Part shown: positions 18,543-26,762 of the stretch, in pieces
Numbering within the stretch: position 1 is the stretch's first letter
Layout: each line of letters begins with the position of its first letter
From: Paludibacteraceae bacterium
Lineage (GTDB): Bacteria; Bacteroidota; Bacteroidia; Bacteroidales; Paludibacteraceae
DNA length: 62,014 bases
Assembly: GCA_017464025.1 (NCBI GenBank)
Contig: JAFUEI010000026.1
Span: 1 to 62,014 of the forward strand
Direction: 5' to 3'
Translations under genes and position numbers: made by a program
The notes under the pieces: model-generated
The model's input: only the letters and a program-made list of their open reading frames with translations
Databases searched by the model: none
Told to the model about the DNA's origin: nothing

Positions 18543-20375
18543 ATGAACGAAGAACTGCAAAAAGTGATGGCTACTGCCGAGCAGTGGACCCGCGAACCGT
18601 ATGACGCTGAGACACGCGCCCAAGTGAAGCAAATGATGGAGGCCGAGGACAAGACCGAACTTGTGGACGCCTTCTACCGTACGCTGGAATTCGGGACCGG
18701 CGGCCTGCGCGGCATCATGGGCCCCGGAACGAACCGCATGAACAAATACATCGTAGCCCAAGCCACGCAAGGCTATGCCAACTATCTGCTGAAGGTGCAG
18801 CAAGAAGGTGGCTTCGAGCATGTGCAGAACGGGCGCGTCGCCGTAGTGGTAGGACACGACTGCCGCAACAACGGGCGTCTGTTCGCAGAGACTGTAGCCA
18901 ACATCTTCTCGGCGAACGGCATCAAGGTATATCTGTTCGAGAGCCTCCGCCACACCCCGGAGGTAAGCTTTGCCATCCGCCATCTGAAATGTCAGGGCGG
19001 CGTGAACGTGACCGCCAGCCACAACCCCAAGGAATATAACGGCTACAAAGCATATTGGGAAGACGGCAGCCAGGTGCTCCAACCGCACGACCAAGGCATC
19101 ATCGACGAAGTGAACAAGGTGACGATGGCCGACGTACGCTGGGAAGCCGACAAAGACCTGATAGAGATTATCGGCGGCGAGATGGACTACGACTACATGA
19201 TGGCCGTGAAAGAAGTGATGATTGACCAAGAGTCAATCCTCCGTCAAAAAGACCTCAACATCGTCTATACGCCTATGCATGGCGCAGGACGCCAGATAGT
19301 GCCGATGTGTCTGCGTTCATGGGGATTCCAGAACATACATGTGGTGCCTGAACAGATGGTTATCGACGGCAACTTCCCGACCGTGGTCAGCCCCAATCCG
19401 GAGAACGCGGAGGCGATGACGATGGGCATGAACCTCGGCACCAAACTGGGGGCCGACCTGGTGATAGCTTCCGACCCCGATGCAGACCGTATTGCCATCG
19501 TCTGCCGCAACGACAAGGGCGAGTGGGTTATCATCAACGGTAACCAGACCAACATCATGTACCACTACTACATCATCAACAACATGAAGCGTTTAGGCAA
19601 GATGCGCGATGACATGTACATCGTCAAGACCATCGTGACGAGCGAGCTCATCCGCAAGATTGCCGATGCACAGGGCGTGACGCTGACCGACGAATACACG
19701 GGCTTCAAATGGATAGCGAACCGCATCCGCATGTGGTCTGACAGCCCATGCGAGTATGTAAACTCTATGGGGACCCCGTGTTTCGGCAAGCGCAAATACA
19801 TCGGCGGCGGCGAAGAGAGCTTCGGCTTCCTGCCCTATGATGCAGTGCGCGACAACTGCTCGCCTTCGGCCATCTGCCTCATCTGCGAGATTGCAGCCTA
19901 CGCCAAAGACAACGGCATGACGCTGTATGACTACCTGCTGAAGATATATGAGGACTACGGCTTCCAGCGCGAGACCACCATCAACGTGGTACGTCCGGGC
20001 AAGACCGGCGCCGAAGAGATACAGGCCATGATGAAGAACTACCGCGAGAACCCGCCTATGGAGATTGCCGGTGAGAAGGTATGCCTCATCAAGGACTACA
20101 AAACGCTCAAGCAGTGCTGCCTGAAGGACGGCAAGTGGACGGAGAGCGCTATCGAGATGCCGCTCAACGCCACCAGCAACGTGCTGCAGTACTTCACCGA
20201 AGGCGGCCTGAAGGTGAGCGTACGCCCCTCGGGGACGGAGCCCAAGATCAAATTCTACTTCGAGATACCCGTTCCCACCGAAACAGGCAAGCCCTTCACC
20301 GGCAAAGACTACGAGCGCTGCACCGCCGCTGCCGAAGCACGCGTGCCGGCCATCAAAGCCTCTTTCGGAATCTGA
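18543..20375 (+). CDS. Phosphoglucomutase / phosphomannomutase family enzyme
   Basis: Alpha-D-phosphohexomutase of 610 residues, typical of the long PgcA-type enzymes that interconvert glucose 1-phosphate and glucose 6-phosphate. The active-site phosphoserine is in TASHNPKEYNGYK (Ser159). The metal loop is DPDADRIAI, the sugar-binding loop is GGGEESFGF, and the phosphate-binding loop near the C-terminus is RPSGTEPKIKFYF. All key motifs are intact. It stands alone between its own promoter and a strong terminator. Glucose 1-phosphate made here would feed nucleotide-sugar synthesis such as the CDP-glucose cluster at 43-47 kb. Confidence 0.93.
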   Translation: MNEELQKVMATAEQWTREPYDAETRAQVKQMMEAEDKTELVDAFYRTLEFGTGGLRGIMGPGTNRMNKYIVAQATQGYANYLLKVQQEGGFEHVQNGRVAVVVGHDCRNNGRLFAETVANIFSANGIKVYLFESLRHTPEVSFAIRHLKCQGGVNVTASHNPKEYNGYKAYWEDGSQVLQPHDQGIIDEVNKVTMADVRWEADKDLIEIIGGEMDYDYMMAVKEVMIDQESILRQKDLNIVYTPMHGAGRQIVPMCLRSWGFQNIHVVPEQMVIDGNFPTVVSPNPENAEAMTMGMNLGTKLGADLVIASDPDADRIAIVCRNDKGEWVIINGNQTNIMYHYYIINNMKRLGKMRDDMYIVKTIVTSELIRKIADAQGVTLTDEYTGFKWIANRIRMWSDSPCEYVNSMGTPCFGKRKYIGGGEESFGFLPYDAVRDNCSPSAICLICEIAAYAKDNGMTLYDYLLKIYEDYGFQRETTINVVRPGKTGAEEIQAMMKNYRENPPMEIAGEKVCLIKDYKTLKQCCLKDGKWTESAIEMPLNATSNVLQYFTEGGLKVSVRPSGTEPKIKFYFEIPVPTETGKPFTGKDYERCTAAAEARVPAIKASFGI

Positions 20376-20394
20376 CAGACGGTCTCTTTGGATT

Positions 20395-20438
20395 CTTGCA
20401 AACCCTTGGACATTTCTTGTCCGAGGGTTTTTTGCAAG
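20395..20438 (+). terminator. Terminator of phosphoglucomutase
   Basis: Stem AACCCTTGGACA (20401-20412) / TGTCCGAGGGTT (20418-20429) with one G-T pair, then TTTT. It can be extended by outer CTTGCAA/TTGCAAG arms. Confidence 0.9.
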
Positions 20439-20468
20439 ATATTACTCTTCATGGGAATATACCTCAGC

Positions 20469-20502
20469 AAAAAAACGGCTACCACTGCGGGCAGCCGAAA
20501 AA
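20469..20502 (-). terminator. Minus-strand terminator facing the DUF2442 gene
   Basis: Read on the minus strand, CGGCTGCC and GGTAGCCG pair (one G-T) around a 6-base loop and are followed by seven T. It lies about 120 bases beyond the DUF2442 stop and separates that unit from pgm. Confidence 0.75.
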
Positions 20503-20618
20503 AAAGGAACGATAGGACTCTTGTTCCGGAAATTTCGTAGTTTTTTCTTACAAAGAGTAAAGCAAACGCTTCTGTATTCAAGATGTTCCGCTGTTTATCG
20601 TCAGGCGGTAACGGTATG

Positions 20619-20867
20619 TTATACTATAGTACCATACTCATAGATAGCATCACTTGGCAAATCAATCCGGTCTGACCAATAAATGCAAGTCCGTGACGAA
20701 TCCAATTGTGCATTTTCAAATAGTCCATACTCCGTTTTCAAGTCGCGGAAAGCAGGCAGTGTAGCAATATCATCAGCCACGTCATATCGAACCTGCCGCC
20801 CATCCTCGAAACGGACAAGCAACTGATAATTATCAAGCGGCTGGAATGTTTGAATACGAGGTATCAT
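20619..20867 (-). CDS. DUF2442 domain protein
   Basis: Small soluble protein of 82 residues of the DUF2442 family, recognised by LDNYQLLVRFEDGRQVRYDV and the TEYGLF...IYWSDRIDLPSD C-terminal pattern. Its function is unknown. It follows the DUF4160 gene by 26 bases on the same strand; these two families are commonly found side by side. The start at 20867 avoids a 46-base overlap with that gene; a longer frame opens at 20939. The two genes sit in an AT-richer patch, which hints at acquisition by transfer. A toxin-antitoxin-like role has been suspected for such pairs but nothing here proves it. Confidence 0.75.
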   Translation of the reverse strand: MIPRIQTFQPLDNYQLLVRFEDGRQVRYDVADDIATLPAFRDLKTEYGLFENAQLDSSRTCIYWSDRIDLPSDAIYEYGTIV

Positions 20868-20893
20868 AGTTGTTGACAATACTATATGGATTT

Positions 20894-21151
20894 TTAGTCT
20901 GCAAGTGGTGGCAACTTGACAATCTTTTGTGTTTGCCACATCCGGTTCAGTTCCTCTTTGTGTTCATCAAGCCATTCGCTTATCATTTGTTGGGCACGGC
21001 GGGGCATATCACCCTCAAACATCTTGAAAGTCTGAATGTCAAACAATCCCACATAATCGTTATAAATAGCGTGTATATGAGCAGGTTCATGCTCTTTCGG
21101 CTTAAAGAACATCTTGATGACAATTCCGTAAAAACGGGTAATTTCAGGCAT
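20894..21151 (-). CDS. DUF4160 domain protein
   Basis: Soluble protein of 85 residues. The pattern MPEITRFYGIVIKMFF...EPAHIHAIYNDY with paired histidines (PAHIHA) is the hallmark of DUF4160. Its biochemical role is not established. It is the first gene of a two-gene minus-strand unit with DUF2442 and has its own promoter. Base composition is lower in G+C than in pgm and murI on either side. Confidence 0.8.
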   Translation of the reverse strand: MPEITRFYGIVIKMFFKPKEHEPAHIHAIYNDYVGLFDIQTFKMFEGDMPRRAQQMISEWLDEHKEELNRMWQTQKIVKLPPLAD

Positions 21152-21181
21152 AATGTCAAGTATTGATTATGAATGACGGCG

Positions 21182-21212
21182 CAAAGATACGACTTTTTAG
21201 CGAATAATCAAA
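21182..21212 (-). promoter_or_regulatory. Promoter of the DUF4160-DUF2442 pair
   Basis: On the minus strand: -33 TTTG (plus 21209-21212), 19-base spacer, -7 TATCTTTG (plus 21182-21189). Confidence 0.7.
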
Positions 21213-21264
21213 TAAAAAGCAAATTAAATACCGCACGGCCGCATTACCTAAAGCGCGTTCAGCC

Positions 21265-22116
21265 TCAGCGGAGGCTGCCTGCTGCGCCGCTTCCGAGTTC
21301 GATATGCCGTGCAGTGACGGGCGTTCCGGTGAAGATGGCGGCGGAAGCGGCGAAGCGCTCTTCGGACTCGGTGGTGAGATAGCGGCAGGTGGCCCCCTGC
21401 GTACAGGTGCGCTCCAGTCCGGCATGACGCATGAGATAGTCCTCCAGCGAACGAGCCACGATATCGCCTTGGGAGAGAAGGCGCACACCGGCCGGCGTCA
21501 CACGACGGATTTTCTCCTCCAAGAGCGGATAGTGGGTGCAGGCCAGCAGGAGCGTGTCGATAGCCGCATCCTTCTGCAGAATCTCATGCACGTATTTCTG
21601 AACAAACCAATCAGCCCCCGCATTGCCGTGCTCGTTGTTCTCGATAAGCGGCACCCACATGGGGCAGGCCTGCTGTGTCACACAGATATCCGGATAGAGC
21701 TTGCCTATCTCTATCGGATAGGAGCCGCTACTCACCGTGCCGGGCGTTGCCAGCACCCCGACATGCCCCGTATGCGTATAGCCGCCGATGGCTTCCACCG
21801 TCGGCCGGATAACGCCCAGCACGCGCTTCAGCGACGAGCCTTCCCGCTGCCACAAGAGCGGCAGGTCACGCTGCTGGATGGAGCGCAAAGCCTTGGCGGA
21901 AGCCGTGTTGCAAGCCAGAATGACCAGATGGCAACCCTGCGCAAACAGATACTGCACCGCCTGAAGCGTGTATTCATAAACCACCTCAAAAGAACGGGTG
22001 CCGTAAGGCGTGCGGGCATTGTCACCCAGATAGAGATAGTCGTACTGCGGCAAGTGCCGCCGTATGGACCTGAGAATAGTCAGGCCGCCGAATCCGCTGT
22101 CGAAGATACCGATCAT
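21265..22116 (-). CDS. murI: Glutamate racemase
   Basis: Cofactor-independent racemase of 283 residues that makes D-glutamate for peptidoglycan. The N-terminal GIFDSGFGG (Asp6-Ser7) and the two catalytic cysteines in LACNTAS (Cys69) and LACTHYP (Cys193) are all present, so the enzyme should be active. The C-terminal tail beyond about residue 270 is poorly conserved. It is transcribed divergently from carA. Its short leader contains a block of GAATTG-type repeats between promoter and start codon. Confidence 0.95.
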   Translation of the reverse strand: MIGIFDSGFGGLTILRSIRRHLPQYDYLYLGDNARTPYGTRSFEVVYEYTLQAVQYLFAQGCHLVILACNTASAKALRSIQQRDLPLLWQREGSSLKRVLGVIRPTVEAIGGYTHTGHVGVLATPGTVSSGSYPIEIGKLYPDICVTQQACPMWVPLIENNEHGNAGADWFVQKYVHEILQKDAAIDTLLLACTHYPLLEEKIRRVTPAGVRLLSQGDIVARSLEDYLMRHAGLERTCTQGATCRYLTTESEERFAASAAIFTGTPVTARHIELGSGAAGSLR

Positions 22117-22153
22117 GGTGGGGAGTTGGGGAGTTGTTGAATTGGGGAATTGG
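22117..22153. repeat. GAATTG-rich short repeat, copy 1
   Basis: Degenerate tandem units of the type GGGGAGTTG / GTTGAATTG / GGGGAATTG in the murI leader. The same unit type recurs at four other intergenic sites. Confidence 0.7.
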
Positions 22154-22159
22154 ATGCTG

Positions 22160-22191
22160 CAAAGGTAGTGCTTTTTGCGGGATTACACAAA
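22160..22191 (-). promoter_or_regulatory. Promoter of murI
   Basis: On the minus strand: -33 TTTG (plus 22188-22191), 20-base spacer, -7 TACCTTTG (plus 22160-22167). Confidence 0.75.
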
Positions 22192-22253
22192 CTGCATAAT
22201 TATGCAATAATACAACAAAATCATCATTCCCCATTATTTCTATCCCTCTTCAT

Positions 22254-22284
22254 TTTGTCAGTACTCGAAATAGTTGTACCTTTG
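22254..22284 (+). promoter_or_regulatory. Promoter of the carAB-arg block
   Basis: -33 TTTG (22254-22257), 19-base spacer, -7 TACCTTTG (22277-22284). This is the only clear promoter of this type seen before the nine-gene block. The leader is about 35 bases, leaving no room for a pyrimidine attenuator. Confidence 0.75.
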
Positions 22285-22323
22285 CAGGCCGAAACGGGTT
22301 ATTATACAGAATAGCGAATAAAT

Positions 22324-23412
22324 ATGCAAAACAAGAAAGCGGTATTACGATTGGAAAACGGCAGCGAATACAAGGGACAGCTGTTTGGCTGGGACGCTGC
22401 GGCGGAAGGGGAAGCTGTGTTCAGCACGGGCATGGTGGGCTATCCTGAGAATCTGACGGACCCCTCGTATGCCGGCCAGATATTGTGTGTGACGTTCCCC
22501 TTAGTGGGCAACTACGGCGTTCCGGCCACCGACACAGACGAGCAGGGCATCTCCCTCAACTTCGAGTCGGAACGGATATGGGCGCGCGGTCTGGTAATCA
22601 GCGAATACTCCGAAGCGTACAGCCACTGGGACGCCGTGATGAGTCTGGACAGCTGGCTGCAGCAACAGCACATCCCTGCCATCTATGGCATCGACACCCG
22701 CGCCCTTACGCAGGAGTTGCGTGAGGAAGGCGCCATGGGAGCTATGATAGTGCCCGAAGGTGTGGAGAAAAACTTCCCGATAAACAACCCCAACGAAGAA
22801 AACCTGATAGCACAAGTGAGTTGCAAACAGGTGATACGCTACAAGCCGAAAGGGGGAAGCGCCCAACCCAAGGTGGTGTGCTTAGTGGACTGCGGCGTGA
22901 AGCACAACATCCTGCGCTGCTTTGTAGAACGGGGCGTGGAGGTGGTGCGTGTGCCGTGGGACTACGACTTCAACACGCTGCAATGGGACGGTCTGTTCGT
23001 CTCCAACGGTCCGGGCAATCCTGCTCATGCACAAGCAACCGTGGAGCACCTGAGAAAAGCCATGCAGGGAGAGAAGCCTATCTTCGGCATCTGCATGGGG
23101 AACCAGCTGTTAGCACGTGCGGCCGGTGCGCAGACCTACAAACTGAAGTTCGGACACCGCAGCCATAACCAGCCCGTAAGGATGGCCGGCAGCAAACAGT
23201 GCTTCATCACCAGCCAGAACCACGGGTATGCCGTGGACAACAACACCTTAGGCAGCGACTGGGAGCCGTGGTTTGAGAACATGAACGACGGCACCAACGA
23301 AGGCATCCGCCACAAGACCAAACCGTTCTGCTCGGTGCAGTTCCACCCCGAGGCAAGCAGCGGACCGACCGACACCGGCTTTCTCTTTGATAAATTTATT
23401 GAGAGTTGTTGA
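22324..23412 (+). CDS. carA: Carbamoyl-phosphate synthase, small (glutaminase) subunit
   Basis: Glutamine amidotransferase subunit of 362 residues that delivers ammonia to CarB. The N-terminal CarA domain contains FSTGMVGYPENLTDPSY. The class I amidotransferase domain has the nucleophile Cys257 in GICMGNQ and the His/Glu pair in QFHPEASSGP. CarB follows directly and arginine genes follow carB, so the carbamoyl phosphate is produced next to the transcarbamylase that uses it. Its last codons run into a GAATTG repeat block. Confidence 0.96.
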   Translation: MQNKKAVLRLENGSEYKGQLFGWDAAAEGEAVFSTGMVGYPENLTDPSYAGQILCVTFPLVGNYGVPATDTDEQGISLNFESERIWARGLVISEYSEAYSHWDAVMSLDSWLQQQHIPAIYGIDTRALTQELREEGAMGAMIVPEGVEKNFPINNPNEENLIAQVSCKQVIRYKPKGGSAQPKVVCLVDCGVKHNILRCFVERGVEVVRVPWDYDFNTLQWDGLFVSNGPGNPAHAQATVEHLRKAMQGEKPIFGICMGNQLLARAAGAQTYKLKFGHRSHNQPVRMAGSKQCFITSQNHGYAVDNNTLGSDWEPWFENMNDGTNEGIRHKTKPFCSVQFHPEASSGPTDTGFLFDKFIESC

Positions 23413-23457
23413 GTTGATGAATTGGGGAATTGATGAATTGTTGATTTGGGGAATTGA
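23405..23457. repeat. GAATTG-rich short repeat, copy 2
   Basis: Units such as GTTGATGAATTGGGGAATTG fill the end of carA and the carA-carB spacer. Confidence 0.75.
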
Positions 23458-23466
23458 GATTACCGA

Positions 23467-26400
23467 ATGGAAACGACAAAACATATACGCAAGGTGCTGC
23501 TGTTAGGCAGCGGTGCACTGAAGATTGGTCAGGCTGGCGAGTTTGACTACTCGGGTTCGCAGGCCCTGAAAGCCCTTCGCGAAGAAGGGATAGAGACGGT
23601 GCTGCTGAATCCGAATATCGCCACCGTACAGACAAGCGAGGGCGTGGCGGACAAGGTGTATTTCCTGCCCGTGACCCCCTCCATGACGGAGCGCGTCATC
23701 CGCAAAGAGCGTCCCGACGGCATCCTGCTCAGCTTCGGCGGACAAACGGCACTGAACTGCGGCGTAGAGTTGTACAATGCAGGCGTGCTGGAAAAATACG
23801 GAGTAGAGGTGTTAGGTACGCCGGTAGAGACCATCATGGATACCGAAGACCGCGAACGCTTCGTGGAGCGGTTAGACGAGATAGGCGTAAAGACCATACG
23901 CTCCTACCCTGCCGAAAACATCGCCGAGGCGGAAAAGGCGGCCGAAGAGCTGGGCTATCCGCTGATTGTGCGTGCCGCCTACGCCTTAGGCGGACTCGGC
24001 AGCGGCTTCACCGACAACAGCGAACAGCTCCATGAGGTGTGCGAAAAAGCGTTCGCCTTCTCCAAGCAGGTGCTCGTAGAGAAATCGCTCCGCGGATGGA
24101 AAGAGATAGAATATGAGGTGGTGCGCGACCACGACAACAACTGCATCACCGTCTGCAACATGGAGAACTTCGACCCGTTAGGCATCCATACCGGCGAAAG
24201 CATCGTTGTCGCCCCCTCGCAGACGCTCTCCAACAAAGACTTCCATTTCCTGCGGGAACTGGCTATACGCATCGTGCGGCACCTCGGTATTGTGGGCGAA
24301 TGCAACGTACAGTTTGCCTACGACCCGGACTCTACCGACTACCGCGTCATTGAAGTAAACGCCCGCCTCAGCCGCAGTTCGGCATTAGCCAGCAAGGCGA
24401 CAGGCTATCCGTTGGCTTTCGTGGCCACCAAGTTAGGGTTGGGCTACGGATTAGCGGAACTGAAGAACTCCGTCACGAAGACCACCCCCGCCTTCTTTGA
24501 GCCCGCATTGGACTACGTGGTATGCAAACTGCCGCGGTGGGACCTGAGCAAGTTCCGCCATGTGAGCCGGAAGATCGGTTCGAGCATGAAGTCGGTCGGC
24601 GAGGTGATGAGCATCGGGCGCTCTTTTGAAGAATGTCTGCAGAAAGGACTGCGCATGATAGGCCAGGGGGCCAACGGCTTCACGGAGAACAAACCGACAG
24701 GCACCGAGGACCTTGAGGCGGCCCTGCGCGAACCGACCGACCTGCGCGTGTTCGTGTTAGCGGAAGCTCTGCAGGCGGGGATGAGCATAGAGCGGATATA
24801 CCAACTGACAAAGATAGACCGCTGGTTTTTGCAGAAGTTAGAGAGCATCATCCGGACCGACAAGGAGTTGCGGCATCATGCAGGTGCCGGCCCGCTACCT
24901 GCCGCCCTGCTGCAGAAGGCCAAACGGCAAGGCTTCTCCGACAAGCAGATAGCCATAGCCACGGCGCAACCGGAAAGCGCCGTGCGCACGCTGCGCAAGC
25001 AGTTGGGCATCGTGCCGATGGTGAAACAGATAGACACGTTGGCCGCCGAGTTTCCCGCCCGGACAAACTATCTGTATATGACCTACAACGGCACCGTATC
25101 CGACCGGCCGGCACCGACCGACGCAGCAGACAGTGCGCCCTCCATCGTGGTGCTCGGTTCGGGAGCATACCGGATAGGCAGTTCGGTGGAGTTTGACTGG
25201 TGCTCGGTGACCTGCATGCAGGAGATACGGCGGCAGGGCTATACCGGCATCATGATCAACTACAACCCCGAAACGGTAAGCACCGACTACGACATGTGCG
25301 ACCGGCTCTACTTCGAAGAGCTGACGCTTGAACGCGTGCTTGACATCTGCGAGACGGAGCAGCCGAAGGGTGTGGTGGTAAGTGTAGGCGGGCAGATCCC
25401 CAACAATCTCGCCCTGCCGCTGATGCAGGCCGGCATCCCTGTTTTAGGGACATCGCCGCAGGACATCGACCGTGCGGAGGACCGGCACAAATTCTCCCAG
25501 ATTGTGGACGCGCTGGGCATCGGCCAGCCGGCATGGAGCGAGCTGACGACACTACAGGACGTGGACGCGTTCATCGAGCGCGTAGGCTACCCTGTGCTGG
25601 TAAGGCCGTCCTACGTGCTGTCGGGCGCAGCGATGAACGTATGCTACGACCGCCGCAATCTGGAGCATTTTCTATCGTTGGCAGCCGAGGTGTCGGAAGA
25701 ACATCCTGTGGTGATAAGCAAGTTCATGACCCGCTGCAAGGAGATAGAATATGATGCCGTAGCCGACGGCGGCAAGGTGATAGCCTACGCCATCTCCGAG
25801 CATATCGAATATGCCGGCGTTCACTCGGGGGACGCCACGATAGCCTTCCCGTCGCAGAAGATATATACCGCCACGGAGCGCAAGATACGCCGCGATGCGG
25901 AGAAGATAGCGCAAGAACTGCATATCACAGGACCCTTCAACATCCAGTTTTTAGCCAAAGAGAACGAGGTGAAGGTGATAGAATGCAACCTGCGCGCCTC
26001 GCGAAGTTTCCCCTTCGTGAGTAAAATCATGCAGATCAATCTGGGGGACTTAGCCACAAAAGCGATGCTGGGGCTCCGTCCCGCAGCGGCGGACTGCGAC
26101 ATGAAAGCACTGCCCTACGTGGGGGTGAAGGCCTCGCAGTTCTCGTTCGCCCGTCTTGAAGACGCCGACCCGATGCTGGGTGTGGACATGTCGTCCACCG
26201 GCGAAGCGGGATGTATCGGCAGCACGATGAGCGAAGCCCTGCTGAAGGCCCTGTTAGCCGTAGGATACACCATACCCAAGAAACGGATTCTCATCTCCTC
26301 GGGCGATGCCCTGCAGAAAGCCGACCTGCTGCAGGCGTGCCGGCTGATAGACGAAAACGGCTACGAACTGTATGCCACCAAAGGGACCTGCAAATACCTC

Positions 26401-26703
26401 AACGACAACGGAATCCGTGCGAAACGCGTGCTATGGCCCAGCGAGACGGAGACGGGCGGCACAGCGTCCGCCGGAGAGGAGAGCACTCCCCGTGCCTTAG
26501 AGATGATACAGCAGCGGGAGGTGGAGATGGTCATCAACATACCCAAGGACTTCTCGGAAGGCGAACTGACCAACGGCTACAAGATACGCCGTGCAGCCGT
26601 GGACTTCAACATCCCGCTTTTCACCAATGCGCGATTAGCCACCGCCTTCATTCGCGCCATCTGTCGCATGAAGGAGGATGACCTCGAGGTACGGACCTAT
26701 TAA
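23467..26703 (+). CDS. carB: Carbamoyl-phosphate synthase, large subunit
   Basis: Full-length CarB, 1078 residues, with two homologous ATP-grasp halves. The first begins KVLLLGSGALKIGQAGEFDY and the second contains IVVLGSGAYRIGSSVEFDW. Each half carries its own carboxy-phosphate or carbamoyl-phosphate active site with NARLSRSSALASKATGYPLA in the first and the matching NLRASRSFPFVSKI in the second. The C-terminal allosteric MGS-like domain is present (RILISSGDALQKADLL onward). Carbamoyl phosphate serves both pyrimidine and arginine synthesis; its place at the head of an arg gene run suggests arginine demand matters here. Confidence 0.97.
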   Translation: METTKHIRKVLLLGSGALKIGQAGEFDYSGSQALKALREEGIETVLLNPNIATVQTSEGVADKVYFLPVTPSMTERVIRKERPDGILLSFGGQTALNCGVELYNAGVLEKYGVEVLGTPVETIMDTEDRERFVERLDEIGVKTIRSYPAENIAEAEKAAEELGYPLIVRAAYALGGLGSGFTDNSEQLHEVCEKAFAFSKQVLVEKSLRGWKEIEYEVVRDHDNNCITVCNMENFDPLGIHTGESIVVAPSQTLSNKDFHFLRELAIRIVRHLGIVGECNVQFAYDPDSTDYRVIEVNARLSRSSALASKATGYPLAFVATKLGLGYGLAELKNSVTKTTPAFFEPALDYVVCKLPRWDLSKFRHVSRKIGSSMKSVGEVMSIGRSFEECLQKGLRMIGQGANGFTENKPTGTEDLEAALREPTDLRVFVLAEALQAGMSIERIYQLTKIDRWFLQKLESIIRTDKELRHHAGAGPLPAALLQKAKRQGFSDKQIAIATAQPESAVRTLRKQLGIVPMVKQIDTLAAEFPARTNYLYMTYNGTVSDRPAPTDAADSAPSIVVLGSGAYRIGSSVEFDWCSVTCMQEIRRQGYTGIMINYNPETVSTDYDMCDRLYFEELTLERVLDICETEQPKGVVVSVGGQIPNNLALPLMQAGIPVLGTSPQDIDRAEDRHKFSQIVDALGIGQPAWSELTTLQDVDAFIERVGYPVLVRPSYVLSGAAMNVCYDRRNLEHFLSLAAEVSEEHPVVISKFMTRCKEIEYDAVADGGKVIAYAISEHIEYAGVHSGDATIAFPSQKIYTATERKIRRDAEKIAQELHITGPFNIQFLAKENEVKVIECNLRASRSFPFVSKIMQINLGDLATKAMLGLRPAAADCDMKALPYVGVKASQFSFARLEDADPMLGVDMSSTGEAGCIGSTMSEALLKALLAVGYTIPKKRILISSGDALQKADLLQACRLIDENGYELYATKGTCKYLNDNGIRAKRVLWPSETETGGTASAGEESTPRALEMIQQREVEMVINIPKDFSEGELTNGYKIRRAAVDFNIPLFTNARLATAFIRAICRMKEDDLEVRTY

Positions 26704-26762
26704 GCCGCCCCGCGGGAAAGAACGGAACGAATTATGTATATATGCCATAACAAGATAAAGCT

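Noticed and set aside
21304-22140. Plus-strand frame opposite murI
   Set aside because: Both catalytic cysteines of glutamate racemase are encoded on the minus strand; the plus frame has no recognisable content.
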